Counted from the first letter of the stretch, positions 11,210 through 21,589 are shown. The stretch: 64,000 nucleotides of DNA from Acanthosepion pharaonis (GCA_903632075.3 CAHIKZ030000834.1:158501-222500), one strand, 5' to 3'. Program-made: numbers and translations. Notes: generated by a model not told the origin, from the sequence alone.

Positions 11210-11345
11210 TATAATGGACTCTCCCTGTTGGTTTCGACGTATGAGGATCTGATAGCTTAGTTGATTCAGTTATGAAATTTTGTGTGATAATCTTAAGTGG
11301 CGTTTAAGGCCCACTAGTGATTTACAAAGGAAGCCACATATGCAG
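11210..11345 (-). mobile_element. LINE-D 3' end fragment, copy 1
   Basis: Nearly identical to 12255-12385: both carry tatgaggatctga.agctta, gataatcttaagtggc and tgatttacaaaggaagcc. On the minus strand this encodes the C2H2 finger region of LINE-D. It is truncated on the far side. Confidence 0.8.
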
Positions 11346-11530
11346 CAACATATGGTCCACATGCTTGAGAAAAATTGTGAAAAATACATCCATACTTTGT
11401 CATAAAAATAATAAACATGAACTAAAAATCCTTGAAGCCATTTATATTAAAAAATTGAAATTAAATCTTAACAAAATTAATTATGAATACTGCAGACATG
11501 TTCTAAAATGTTTACAACAGATAGACTAAA
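11346..11530 (+). mobile_element. Retroelement fragment resembling the end of a GIY-YIG/Penelope-type protein
   Basis: The open frame 11317-11529 contains ILCHKNNKHELKILEAIYIK followed by KLKLNLN. The pattern 'hEL.ILEA.YIKK.KP.LN' is typical of the C-terminus of GIY-YIG-bearing retroelement proteins, here without the proline. There is no catalytic domain upstream, because LINE-D sequence lies there. This is family-pattern recognition only. Confidence 0.45.
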
Positions 11531-11764
11531 ATATCAGGGTCTATATTAATAATTTCTTCCATTATTTTCTTTTTCAAAAAGAAATTTTCACACATCACAA
11601 TTAGTTATCTCCCTTAGAATGTAAACATACAGTGCATGGCACAAAAATTAGCAGTCCTCACTGTACACAAAAAAATTTAACTTTCAGATAAACATAGCAT
11701 TATTTTCTTTAAAAACACAGCATGAGGATGACAGATCCCAGCTAGTAATATTTACCAACTTCCT

Positions 11765-12225
11765 GTTGAGGTAGGATGTGGCACAAGGCCAAATTTAACA
11801 TGGTGCAATCCGAGCCTGTAGGCTCAGCCAAAAATTCCCCGTAACCCCCGCATAAATGGGTTTAGGTCTGTCTACCTCCCCGGACGAGACTCTGCCCTTT
11901 GGCATAGCTTCATCTGAGTTCTTCTCTGCCCAAAGCAGAGAGTTCAACAACAGCTAAGAGCTGAGTAACAGATCCCAGCTAGTCAATATTTACTAGCCCC
12001 CACCTATGAGGGTAGATGTGGCACAAGGCCGAGTTTAATGTGGGTCATCCAAGCCTCTATGCTCGACCAAAAATTCCCTGTAGAACCTGCTTAAATGGGT
12101 TCGCGTCTGTCTACCTCCCCAGATGAGACTTTGCCCTTTGGCATAGCCTTGTCTGGGTTCCTCTCTGCTCAAAGGCAGAGAGTTCGACAGCAGCTAAAAG
12201 CTAACAGATCGCAGCTAGTATATTT
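11765..12225 (-). repeat. 240-bp tandem dimer, inverted relative to 9202-9720
   Basis: gatgtggcacaaggcc occurs at 11775 and 12015 (spacing 240). Each unit has ccaaaaattccc.gta, ctccccagatgagact and aggcagagagttc, the complements of blocks in the 9.2-9.7 kb array. Both arrays being dimers suggests the dimer form itself spreads. Confidence 0.85.
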
Positions 12226-12239
12226 AGTATATTTAGCCT

Positions 12240-12630
12240 CCCCTCCCCCCACATAATATTAGACTCTCCCATCGGTTTCGATGTATGAGGATCTGACAGC
12301 TTAATTGATTCAGATATGAAATTTTGTGCGATAATCTTAAGTGGCACTTAAGACCTGCTAGTGATTTACAAAGGAAGCCGCATATGGAGCAAGAGTGAGG
12401 ATTGTGAGATGAGATCACTGCTGACCTTTTAGATCTTGCTCTCACTTCTTGAAGATGATTCAGACAAGCAAATTGAAAACTGCTGAGTCCATTAAAACAC
12501 GTTGATCTCCATTCTACCCGCTCCAAGGCTAAGCGCTCAAGGGTGTTGTGGTAAATTGACAACCTTAAGTTGCACTACAGCTTGTCTTTGTATCTTACCC
12601 ATGGGCATCCTACATTCCTGAAGCCTTGCT
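12240..12630 (-). mobile_element. LINE-D C-terminal region with C2H2 zinc finger
   Basis: Minus-strand coding from about 12620 to 12240. Upstream of the open frame, in frame but after a stop, is VGCPWVRYKDKL. The frame continues TLERLALERVEWRSTCFNG and a helix rich in Arg and Lys, then a finger CSICGFLC...HLRLSH. In intact LINEs of this type the order is (G)R.PLRYKD, LE.LA.DR..WR..C, then the finger near the end of the ORF2 protein. This piece retains that order. It is a decayed 3' part with no RT upstream. Confidence 0.85.
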
Positions 12631-12648
12631 CTAACTGGCTGTACATTA

Positions 12649-12650
<2 letters not shown>

Positions 12651-12703
<53 letters not shown>
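12651..12703. repeat. (AT)n microsatellite
   Basis: About 26 AT units, abutting a SINE1 copy on the right. Confidence 0.98.
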
Positions 12704-12705
<2 letters not shown>

Positions 12706-13027
12706 AGGCACAGTGGAGTAATAGATAGCGGATTGGATTGAGGAATCGGAGAGCCGGGTTCGAATTCCAGTCGAATCCATTACATTCACTTACGTGCTAA
12801 TACCCCTGGGAAAGGTATGAATCCTCTTCCTCTCCCTCCAGCTATGTGTAAATAGCAGGACAGACTGGGTTCTATAGCCTTGGATGGCAACTGGTCTAGG
12901 AGAAGGTCAACTCTGAATTCAAAACCTGCAGAGGGTTGTTTGGGAACCTTGTGGCACTCAGTGCACCAGGTCTCTGTATTCATCCCTTCAAAAAAGTGTG
13001 GATGGTCCTGCATGAAACCTTCGCCAT

Positions 13028-13030
<3 letters not shown>
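12704..13030 (+). mobile_element. SINE1, near full length
   Basis: tRNA-derived SINE. The A-box-like site tggagtaatagatagcgg lies at the head and the B box gggttcgaattcc about 40 nt later. The body follows: ttacattcactta.gtgc, aatacccctgggaaaggtat, ccagctatg.gtaaatagca, gacagactgggt and atagccttgg.tggcaac. It ends at an (AT)n tract. It is the best-preserved long form in the window and a good local reference for the family. Confidence 0.9.

Positions 13031-13075
<45 letters not shown>
13031..13075. repeat. (AT)n microsatellite
   Basis: About 22 units, immediately after SINE1. Confidence 0.98.
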
Positions 13076-13080
<5 letters not shown>

Positions 13081-13389
13081 AATTATATTTTTAAAATGTG
13101 CTCAATACAGAGTAGAGCTTAATAATATTTATTAACAATTATAACAGTAACACATTATAAACCACTACATAAATGCAATCTTTTTTCAGCAGTATAGGTG
13201 CATCTTCAGGTGGTTTAAAAGCAGCAATGGCTCATAGGACGTGTAGAAGGGGAAAAAACTAAATTTTAACATGCCAGGGATTAACCAATCCTAGATTAAC
13301 CAATCAAATATCAGACATATAAGTTTGAAGTTAACTTCCATATTGGATTCCTGTTGAGTGTACAAGTTATCTAGAATTAATGTTTAATT

Positions 13390-13475
13390 CTTCAAAATTT
13401 TAAAATAAAACCAGGATGCCTACTTCAAACATGGCTATTTACTAAAAGACATTTGAAATAATAAAAATATATTGG
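13390..13475 (+). mobile_element. SINE4 tail fragment
   Basis: aacatggctatttactaaaa followed by acatttgaaataataa matches the 3' part of the element at 13664-13850 and of 41580-41800. No head. Confidence 0.55.
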
Positions 13476-13663
13476 ATTGAAAATAACTAATCTTCTAGAA
13501 TAATTTTCCTCAAATTTTCTAGAATATTCTAGAATAATTTTGTAGATTTTTCTAGAAGAATTCCTAGAATTTTCTAAGAATTGTTTTGTTTACATTTCAG
13601 ATATAAAGTTGAGCAAATACAGGCTTAAAAGGGTAAATAAAATCTTGCTTAGCTGTGATGTTC

Positions 13664-13850
13664 TCTATGGCCGAGTAGTCTAAAGCATGCAAGATCAAAT
13701 AGTAGCAAAGGAATGCACATTTGAAGCCCCCTGGAAAGCATGGTTTTCTTTAATAAACAAAATAAATACAGTTTAATATAAAACTTCGGCATCTATTTGA
13801 AACACGGGTATCCACTAAAAATAACATTTGAAATAATAATGAATAAATGA
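13664..13850 (+). mobile_element. SINE4 with tRNA-like head
   Basis: tggccgagtagtctaaagca is a good Pol III A box and tRNA D-arm look-alike (Leu/Ser-like class), with a weak B box at acatttgaagcccc. The tail has gggtatccactaaaaata and atttgaaataataa. A second copy lies at 41580-41800. Confidence 0.65.
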
Positions 13851-14089
13851 CTGATCAGGCCTAGAATTTTCACCAATCATAATGAATGAATGTTCCCTCA
13901 GAGAAGTCCCATACCTTGAGTACCTATTGGGACTTAAACTCAAGTGGAACTTGTACATATTATCCAATATGAGAGAGTGAGTGATTGATTTAACTGATCT
14001 ACTTGTTGAGCTGAGTAGTTGTATATTTATCTATCTACTGAAGACTCTGTATCTATCGACTTCTGGTAATTGTGGCGGGGGGGCTGTGC

Positions 14090-14092
<3 letters not shown>

Positions 14093-14157
<65 letters not shown>
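14093..14157. repeat. (AT)n microsatellite
   Basis: About 32 units. The frames that run through it are artefacts. Confidence 0.98.
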
Positions 14158-14161
<4 letters not shown>

Positions 14162-14540
14162 TGGACATTTATATAGCTATGAATATATAACAATGTACTT
14201 TTAGCTTTATATCTTAATGACCACACCTGTGTATGTTTTTCCACCTCTTTTCATATAAACTGAGGGAGAAGCCTACATGTAATTAAGCAAAACGCATCCA
14301 CTTTGTATGTCATCACGAACACAATAGACATTCTTTATGTGAAGCCCGTGAGGCAATAATACAATAAAAAGATGAGATTTTCTAAAACCAATTCTTCTTT
14401 ATATTCCCAACATACCCAAAATACCAGCAAACCTTAAAAGATAAAGAGTTCTTTTGTGTTTGATAAATTGTATCCCCAATCAATTATTTACAGATATAAA
14501 TTAGATACTAAGATCTGAGAACAATATATATACATATATA

Positions 14541-14971
14541 TTTTTTAAGACATTTTTTTTTTATAAACATAAAAAAAAATGTCTTAAAAATAATTGTCGG
14601 ACTTTGTCCATTTCATAATGTGTGACATCATTTGTCTACATTTGGATACGCAATAAACAGATATGAATGTACGTGAGAGAATCATGGAAGATTGTAGTTT
14701 AAAGACAGTAAAATCGACCTTGCTAACCGAATACTCTTCTGTGGCCAAATCGGTTAAAGGCACGTCAGGCTATATGACGGTTCCTGTCGGAGGACAAATA
14801 TTTTCTATGAAAATTTCTCGGACATTCAGGCCAGTAAATCTTGTTTAATACTGTTTATTATAAATGTTTATTATTAGAATTTACTTAAATATTTGTATCT
14901 ATAAAAAGAATGTATAAACATAAAAAATGTCTTAAAAAATAATTGACAGACTTTGTCCATTTCATAATGTG

Positions 14972-14975
<4 letters not shown>
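14541..14975 (+). mobile_element. PLE-type repeat, copy 1, with terminal direct repeats and tRNA-like module
   Basis: The sequence gtcttaaaaataattg followed by actttgtccatttcataatg occurs at 14581-14622 and again at 14929-14971, bracketing about 350 bp. A hairpin (ttaagacattttttt paired with aaaaaatgtcttaa) lies at 14541-14590. Inside are caatcatggaagattgtagt-type sequence, a tRNA-like segment beginning ctctgtggccaaatcgg with the anticodon-arm pair cgtca/tgacg around 14768-14786, then aaaatttctcggacattcag. The T arm is deleted. Direct terminal repeats fit Penelope-like organisation, and copy 3 is followed by a GIY-YIG-like peptide; both points are inference. Confidence 0.65.
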
Positions 14976-14979
<4 letters not shown>

Positions 14980-15010
<31 letters not shown>

Positions 15011-15034
15011 TGTGGGTGTGTTGTGAGTAATGGC

Positions 15035-15103
<69 letters not shown>

Positions 15104-15124
15104 TCACACATATATATATATATA
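14980..15124. repeat. (AT)n tracts
   Basis: Three AT runs (14980-15008, 15036-15102, 15111-15124) separated by short non-repeat bases. They follow the end of a PLE copy. Confidence 0.95.
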
Positions 15125-15237
15125 CTGAGAACAAACAAAAAAATAATTGTAAATATAAAATAAATATAGATGAGAAAATTCTTAAAATCATCAGAAATAC
15201 CTATTTAATGATCCATCATCATTGCTAATGGATATTC

Positions 15238-15238
15238 A

Positions 15239-15304
<66 letters not shown>
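15238..15304. repeat. (AT)n microsatellite
   Basis: About 30 units. The interval 15305-15560 between AT tracts is rich in TATG and GTGT but otherwise unassigned. Confidence 0.97.
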
Positions 15305-15308
<4 letters not shown>

Positions 15309-15556
15309 AAACAAGCAGACAAAGCAGGTATAGGTTCTAATGTGTGATGTGTTTATGTGTGTGTGTGTGCACAGGTATCTATGAGTCGCATGTATATATG
15401 TATGTGTGTATACAAATATACATATAAAAATGGTCTAATATATGTATATGCCTGCATGGGTATGTATGTATGTATGTATATGCATGAGTATCTACATAAA
15501 AAATGTACTCTCTAGTTTTCGTGGACTGATTCAAAACCAACAGACACCAAATAGGC

Positions 15557-15560
<4 letters not shown>

Positions 15561-15622
<62 letters not shown>
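15561..15622. repeat. (AT)n microsatellite
   Basis: About 30 units, directly adjoining PLE copy 2. Confidence 0.98.
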
Positions 15623-15625
<3 letters not shown>

Positions 15626-15890
15626 TATGAAATGGACAAAGTCTGACAATTATTTTAAGACATTTTTTTATGTTTATACATTCTTTTTAGATAGAAAAAA
15701 ATATTTAAGTAAATTCTAATAATAAACATTTATAATAAACAGTATTAATAACAGTTACTGGCCTGAAAATTTCTATGAAAATTTCTCAGACCTTCAGGTC
15801 AGTAAATGTCGTTGATACTGTTTATTATAAACAGAGCATTTACTTAAATATTTGTATCTATAAAAAGAAAAATGTATTGCTTTTCCAATT
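15623..15890. mobile_element. PLE-type repeat, copy 2, inverted dimer
   Basis: The first half (15623-15770) is the minus-strand form: cattatgaaatggacaaagt, ttttaagacat, then the tail region in reverse, up to ggcctgaaaatttctatgaa. The second half (15772-15890) is the plus-strand form: aaaatttctcagaccttcag, gtaaatgtcgttgatactg, aaacagagcatttacttaaa. The two halves are complementary and meet at 15770, a fold-back structure. Confidence 0.75.
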
Positions 15891-16205
15891 TGTCCCAAAA
15901 GATTCTTTTTTTTTGTTCAGATGAAGAGACACAGGCCAAGAACTTTTCAGCACCTCATTGTATATACCTGTTGCATGTAGAGATATGTGCATTTAGACAG
16001 GTATAGTTATATAGACTTTATACGAATGCTTATGAAGCATCCGTATTTACATTTCCAATTACAGGATTTGGCACAAGTACTGGGAGTCAACAGTGTCTTG
16101 ATAAACATTAGCCTCATAAATAACTCAGATATGTTTATAAGATAAGTGAGATATTTTAAGCCATTTTTGGAGGAAAAAGTAGTTGAATGTTGATAGTTGT
16201 ATGTA

Positions 16206-16261
<56 letters not shown>

Positions 16262-16354
16262 GGAACAGACTGAGAAAGATAGGCTGGAACTGAACAAGAT
16301 AGACAAATAGATACAAGCTGAACAAGGTAGATATCAATAGATCGGAACAGATTG

Positions 16355-16408
<54 letters not shown>

Positions 16409-16555
16409 GAATAGACTGAGATAGATTGTAGCAGAATGTGGTTGACAGGAAGATAGGAATAGAATAAGGTAAATAGATAGCTAGATATGAGACTGAGATA
16501 GGTAGAGAGATTGGAACAGAATGAGATAAATAAATAGATAGATCATAACAAAATG

Positions 16556-16618
<63 letters not shown>
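16206..16618 (+). repeat. (GATA)n arrays with a recurring spacer
   Basis: Pure GATA blocks at 16206-16259, 16359-16408 and 16555-16618 are separated by degenerate spacers containing ggaacagactgagaaa, ggaacagattgagatag and ggaacagaatgagata. The same spacer punctuates arrays at 17.0, 28.0, 30.6 and 58.0 kb. Long minus frames here translate the repeat only. Confidence 0.97.
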
Positions 16619-17035
16619 ACACTGCTTCATTTTTTCTCATATCTCTCAGATATTATTTCATGGGAAAAAAAAATACACAGTACATTGATTATCCACAACT
16701 ATATGCACATCTGCAGCCACACATAAAACCCCTTAAAGGTGATACCAACAAAGAATGAGAAAATAAAATATTTTCTTCTGGGGTCTGTGATTCCCATGAA
16801 TCTCATTTTTGTCAGAACAGGTAAAGACGTGATTTCCCCATAGGGCCAAGGTGATGTATGCAGTTAGAAAGCATGCTGGCATTTTTATGTAGTAAAGAAT
16901 CAGGCAGCAGTGAATTTACTGGATTCTGAAAATGCCTTGAGAAAGTGGGTAAGCAATTAGGGAGATTTAAGCAATGGAGTAATAGACACTTTGGCTACAA
17001 AGATGCAGCCATGTGTCAAAGAGTTTCTTTTTTGG
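16619..17035. other. Unassigned DNA between GATA arrays
   Basis: No feature recognised. Confidence 0.5.
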
Positions 17036-17037
<2 letters not shown>

Positions 17038-17105
<68 letters not shown>

Positions 17106-17222
17106 TGAATAGATTGAGATAAATAGATATGAATAGATTGAGATAAATAGATATGAATAGATATGAATAGATTGAGATAAATAGATATGAATAGATTGAG
17201 ATAAATAGATATGAATAGATTG

Positions 17223-17275
<53 letters not shown>

Positions 17276-17361
17276 TGAATAGATTGAGATTTTTAGATAT
17301 GAATAGATTGAGATAAATAGATATGAATAGATTAATAGATAGATAGACATAAACAGATAGG

Positions 17362-17397
<36 letters not shown>

Positions 17398-17407
17398 CAT
17401 GAAAAAC

Positions 17408-17463
<56 letters not shown>

Positions 17464-17494
17464 GAACAGATTAGATTAATAGATAGACATGAAC

Positions 17495-17537
<43 letters not shown>

Positions 17538-17618
17538 CATGAACAGATAGATAGATAGATCGATAGATAGATAGATATGAATAGATTGAAATAGATAGAT
17601 TAATAGATAGACATGAAC

Positions 17619-17671
<53 letters not shown>
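17038..17671 (+). repeat. (GATA)n satellite with higher-order spacers
   Basis: Over 600 bp of GATA blocks alternate with spacers. One spacer type is atgaatagattgagataaat, repeated at least seven times between 17105 and 17340. Another is gacatgaacagatag (17390-17620). The alternation gives a loose higher-order unit. Confidence 0.97.
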
Positions 17672-17844
17672 TGCATGCATGTATCCTGCCTACCTCACAC
17701 AACAGGAACTTATTATCAGCGGCAGATAAATTCCCAAACTCTTTCCACCTGATGCTGAAATCTGTAGATAATAGTAAACAATAGTTACACAGTATGTCCA
17801 AAGATTTTACCCAAATATTGGCAGTCAGACAGAGAAGTAGAGGA

Positions 17845-17978
17845 ACAAGTTTGCGTAAATGTTTGGCAGAAGAGAAATTAGAAGAGATAGCAAAAAACAC
17901 AAACTTTAATAAGAGCTACAAAGGACAGGAAGCCATGATTGCCCACATCCTGAAGAGGCATGTGATATAGAAGAAGAA
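17845..17978 (+). mobile_element. LINE-A 3' end
   Basis: Encodes remnants of ...LCK.LAE..., RATKDRK and AMIAHILKRHVI before the tail agaagaagaaa. Only the last 130 bp is present. Confidence 0.75.
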
Positions 17979-18034
17979 AAATTAAAATTGATTTTCTTTT
18001 TTTGCCCAAATTTCTGGGATGAAGTGTTATCATT

Positions 18035-18122
18035 ATTTCTATTATTTTCAGTTTGACTAACATCCTCATCTCTGTCTTTAATGACAATGTTTCAGCCATT
18101 GCACTCTCCAGCCTTCAGATGT
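18035..18122 (-). mobile_element. SINE3 tail fragment
   Basis: The minus strand reads catctgaaggctggagagtg, then caatggctgaaacattgtca and aagacagagatgagga, the SINE3 3' signature. Confidence 0.65.
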
Positions 18123-18240
18123 CTGTTTATAAATGTTATACATTTGACCATATTAAGGGCATCGTCTCTTACTTCCTCATTATCTATACCTTAATTGATA
18201 GTTTTGTAGTAACAATTGATTTGTGATGAAAGATAAAACA

Positions 18241-18864
18241 TGGTACTCGGACTTTTGGCTGAATAGACATTTAGCCGAATGGACATTTAGTCGAAAATGT
18301 AGTGACGTACTTACATGTATGTCACACTCTTTATCGTAATCTGCTATATATATTTATATTTATTTACTGTATTAATTTATAATTTTTCGTTTTTTGACAG
18401 GTTTTTTTTTTTTAAATCTATTCTGTATAAATTATATTTTACTTCAAATATTACTGTAAGATGAAAAGTATTTTGAGAAAAAGCACATTTTACTACAGCA
18501 AAAATCTATATGAAAGATCTTTCAATTTCACTTTTAATAATTATTATCTTAAAGGGATGAACTAGTTTTTATCTTACTGTTAAATACGAATTTAAATAAT
18601 TAGCTGCTACTTTTTACCCAAATACATTCAAATATTTTTAAAAATACTAATTTCTATAAACAAATATTGAAATAAGAAATCTTTTAACTTTAAATTTAGA
18701 TTTAGTAATTTAATCACTTGAAATTCAGTGGTAATTATTAGTCCTTTTCCAACTTATAATACTGCTAATTAAACTACTATATTGCTCGTTAGTATTTTTA
18801 CTTGTACTTTTTTTGGTGAAAGGTCCATCAGCCAAATGTCCGTTCGCCCGATGTCTGGCCACGG
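18241..18864. mobile_element. MITE-like DNA transposon, 624 bp, with imperfect terminal inverted repeats
   Basis: The left end contains ttggctgaatagacatttag then ccgaatggacatttagtcg. The right end, reverse complemented, contains cgggcgaacggacatttggc. Ends align at equal offset (GGAC near base 10, GGC near base 19). The hexamer aaaaca flanks both sides (18235-18240 and 18865-18870), a candidate target-site duplication. The interior is AT-rich and non-coding, as in MITEs. The ends are built from short sub-repeats of gacatttrgccgaa. Confidence 0.65.
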
Positions 18865-18870
18865 AAAACA

Positions 18871-19268
18871 CAGATTGCCAAATGCAAAAGAGTGTAGGAT
18901 GTTATGGTGAGCAAATGGACTTTTTCCAACATTAGCAGAATGGGTTTATATTGCGTATAAGAAAAAAAATCACAGTATGGTATTTATTACCCAGATTGAC
19001 ATTATTGACATGCAAAGTGAACTCAAATTCCAGCTTTGTCTTTTAAGTTCACTTGGCACTAATAATCTTGCAAAAGGCATGGATCTGCTTCTTTTTTTTC
19101 CAGCACAGTTATGCAGACTTCAATTATGAGGCAATTCTTTGAAATCTAGATGGTGACCTAAAACTTATGGACTATTTTGCATATGTGTATCTGTATTTTA
19201 AAAAAAAATGATATAGAAATATAAAAGAATAAAAGGGAGTAATTATTTACACTAATTACATTTTTCAA
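18871..19268. other. Unassigned DNA
   Basis: No feature recognised. Confidence 0.4.
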
Positions 19269-19269
19269 T

Positions 19270-19520
19270 TCCATATTCATGATGAGCTGTTGTACTCTCC
19301 AGAATTTCGAACTGAACCCTTTATTGCATCCACTGGTGGATTGTTCTGGTTCCACATGCCATGCCACTTTTGGATGTTTCAGTTTAAGTTTAACTCAACT
19401 CTCCAAAATTTCTGTTCACCTCTGCTGTAGCCAGGTATGAAACTCATGACTATTTGGGTCAAGTTACTGGATCCAGTCAACACTTTTATCCACTAGGCCA
19501 TGTATCCTTGAGAGCAGCAT
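19270..19520 (-). mobile_element. SINE3, head and body
   Basis: On the minus strand the head lies near 19510 (tggcctagtggataaaagtg, A-box-like) and the B-box-like gagtttcatacctggc near 19440. It then reads agagttgagttaaa, ggcatgtggaaccagaacaa and a stretch corresponding to ggttcaaaattcca. The tail continues to about 19270. It matches 41845-42125. Confidence 0.75.
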
Positions 19521-19755
19521 ATGAATTTTGGGGACTTATAAACCTAATGTCTCGGTAATCATTTTTTACCAGAGCTCATAATGCAATTTTGTTGTTATTA
19601 TTGTTTTTTTCTCAAGCTCTCCTTATTACTGGTTCCCATATTGTATTCATTTCTATGCTTGGCCAACTTAGGAGATTTTTGTGGCCTAGCATGTGTGCTG
19701 GTTCCTTAAGTTTTAATCTTTTTCAGTGATGTTCTCTGTCCTTTTTTTCAAACTC
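19521..19755. other. Unassigned DNA between SINE3 copies
   Basis: No feature recognised. Confidence 0.4.
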
Positions 19756-19759
19756 ATCC

Positions 19760-19915
19760 CACAGTTCAAAATTCCAATCATCTGAAGAAGGTTGGAGTGT
19801 ACAATGGCCAAAACGTAAATATGACAATAAAGATGAGGACAACAGTCTGAACAATGTAAACAGTGCAAATAATTACAATACCTCATCTCAGAAATATAAA
19901 CAGATATTAACAGGG
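19760..19915 (+). mobile_element. SINE3 3' part
   Basis: gttcaaaattccaatcatctg, here read as cagttcaaaattccaatcat, then gaagaaggttggagtgtaca, aatggccaaaacgt, aataaagatgaggacaacag and aatgtaaacagtgcaaataa. It lacks the head. It lies about 500 bp from an inverted partner at 19270-19520. Confidence 0.8.
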
Positions 19916-20076
19916 AGTAAATAAGAGAAAAACAGAAAAATGTTTCATTCTAAAAAAAGAGACTTCTTCAGAGAAAATAATTAGTTTTACTGATGGAATC
20001 AATACTATATTTAATAGGAGGAAATAGGATGAAAATATCATAAACACTAGTGACAGCTGATATTGAAGTGTCACAG

Positions 20077-20082
<6 letters not shown>

Positions 20083-20122
<40 letters not shown>
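20083..20122. repeat. (AT)n microsatellite
   Basis: About 20 units. Confidence 0.97.
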
Positions 20123-20129
<7 letters not shown>

Positions 20130-20159
20130 ATGAAAATTATGACATAAACATGTAGTAAT

Positions 20160-20240
20160 TTTATAACATATTTATGTTATAATTTTGAATAAATTATATT
20201 TGCTCAACTCTGTATTGAGCACTCTTTTAAGAATAGTATT
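20160..20240. repeat. AT-tract-associated palindromic motif
   Basis: tttgctcaactctgtattgagc is a short imperfect palindrome. Relatives occur near 13098 (gtgctcaatacagagtagag), 29891 (gtactcaatatcaggagtag), 37240 (cactctactctgtattaggc) and 50580 (ttgctcaacccagagtaggg). Several lie close to (AT)n tracts. Confidence 0.5.
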
Positions 20241-20284
20241 TTTGTTTATTAGAATTTATTCTGTATACACCAATCCTATACTTG

Positions 20285-20286
<2 letters not shown>

Positions 20287-20323
<37 letters not shown>
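20287..20323. repeat. (AT)n microsatellite
   Basis: About 18 units. Confidence 0.97.
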
Positions 20324-20326
<3 letters not shown>

Positions 20327-20563
20327 AATAGCTGGCCACTCATATTCGAGGATGCCTGTCTACTAGGGTGGCTAGCCAATCCCTATTGCAAACACTTGCT
20401 CAGGCACATTTGTGTTTGTTCAACACCAACGGAGCCCACCTGTGGTTTATACTGCAACTATGCTGAGCAGACATTAGTTACAGTTTCTGGGAAAGAGCGT
20501 GCTATCTAGCATGATCAACAATTTGAACAAGCCCAGCATGCTCAAGCCCTTGGCCATGATGAC

Positions 20564-20565
<2 letters not shown>
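20324..20565. other. Island between two AT tracts, relatively GC-rich
   Basis: About 240 bp of more balanced composition between (AT)n tracts. No domain, tRNA or known repeat recognised in any frame. Given its neighbours it is probably a repeat family not otherwise seen here. Confidence 0.4.
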
Positions 20566-20600
<35 letters not shown>

Positions 20601-20625
20601 TATATAGATATAGATATATATACAA
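20566..20625. repeat. (AT)n with GATA interruptions
   Basis: AT units followed by agatatatagatatagatat. Confidence 0.93.
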
Positions 20626-21290
20626 ATGCAGATTTACAGACAGATGCATGCATTCAAAAACATTTGTACCCCAATTGTGATGGTAATATTAACCATTTTC
20701 TTTATAAGGAAACATTTTGCATTTATTGACTGACCAGGCAGTGCTAATTTCATTTGAAATTTATATATTTTTTCTTTTAAAATTGTTTTTTTTCCAGAAA
20801 ATATGTTTCTCAAGTCCAGTAGCTGTTATCTATTATTCTTTCCATTATTGATGAGGGTTTCCTTCCTAACCTTTTGTTTAAAGTAGTGTGGAATAACAAC
20901 ATTTCAATTATGTCATTATTTTCTCTTCAAGTTACATGTGCAATCCATTTTAGTTGTTGTTGTTTTTTAAAGTCAGTTATATGGTTTCTGTTATCTGGTA
21001 AAATTCTTTTTTTGTGATTGTATAGCACCAGTTCACAAAGTTCAAGGAAGGACAATCTTCACCAAGATACACAGACCTCAAAGCCAGTTTTAAACATTGG
21101 TCTTAGAAAGCCATTGTCTTCAGCTGATGGGTTAGATATTTCTAAAGCCATATAAAAGTTTCAATCTGACTGAGCTATTTAAAGCATGAATTGAATTTTC
21201 AGGTTAATACTTTGATTTTGCAGTAATTTGTAATTTGAATAAAACTACCTCTAACACAGCCTATTTTATGCTCAATTTCCTTATCTCCTG
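20626..21290. other. Unassigned DNA
   Basis: No feature recognised. Confidence 0.4.
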
Positions 21291-21291
21291 T

Positions 21292-21354
21292 AATACTAAA
21301 TACTTCAAATACTTTGTTATAGCAGGTCTGTAAGTATTTGAAGTATTTAGTATT
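21292..21354. repeat. Perfect 22-bp stem hairpin
   Basis: The arms at 21292-21313 and 21333-21354 are exact reverse complements (core taaatacttcaaatact) with a 19-nt loop. The stem is AT-rich. It could be the core of a fold-back element or a small hairpin RNA; nothing shows transcription. Confidence 0.85.
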
Positions 21355-21454
21355 TACTAATTCCACATTCTGAATTTTTACGATGGATTCAGGTTTGGTG
21401 CCATACCTTCTTTCATTCTAATTCCAGATCATTGTTTCTGTTATATAGGAAAAA

Positions 21455-21535
21455 AATGTCTCTGCCGACACTGGAGTTTGAACACAGATCACCAGAGAGC
21501 AAACACAGGCAATCCCATTTTGAATAAGTAGATCA
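21455..21535 (-). mobile_element. tRNA-like SINE head
   Basis: The minus strand reads gggattgcctgtgtttgctc, ctctggtgatctg and tgttcaaactccagtgtcgg, giving a good B box and arm pairing potential. No body follows that I can place. Confidence 0.5.
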
Positions 21536-21589
21536 CGTGATGGCAAAAGAAATGTATATATGGGAATTAGCATGGTGTCTAAGTGATCA

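Noticed and set aside
12233..12562. Possible cellular C2H2 zinc-finger gene
   Set aside because: Upstream motifs (RYKD, LERLALERVEWR) and a second copy at 11210-11345 show it is the end of a LINE protein.
14750..14800. Functional tRNA gene in the PLE-type repeat
   Set aside because: The T arm is deleted in this copy, position 33 of the anticodon loop is G, and the module recurs only inside the repeat.
16125..17900. Long minus-strand open frames (171, 127 and 294 codons) rich in Ser, Ile, Tyr and Leu
   Set aside because: They translate the GATA repeat itself; the repeat is open in several frames because its period of 4 yields no stop in that phase.
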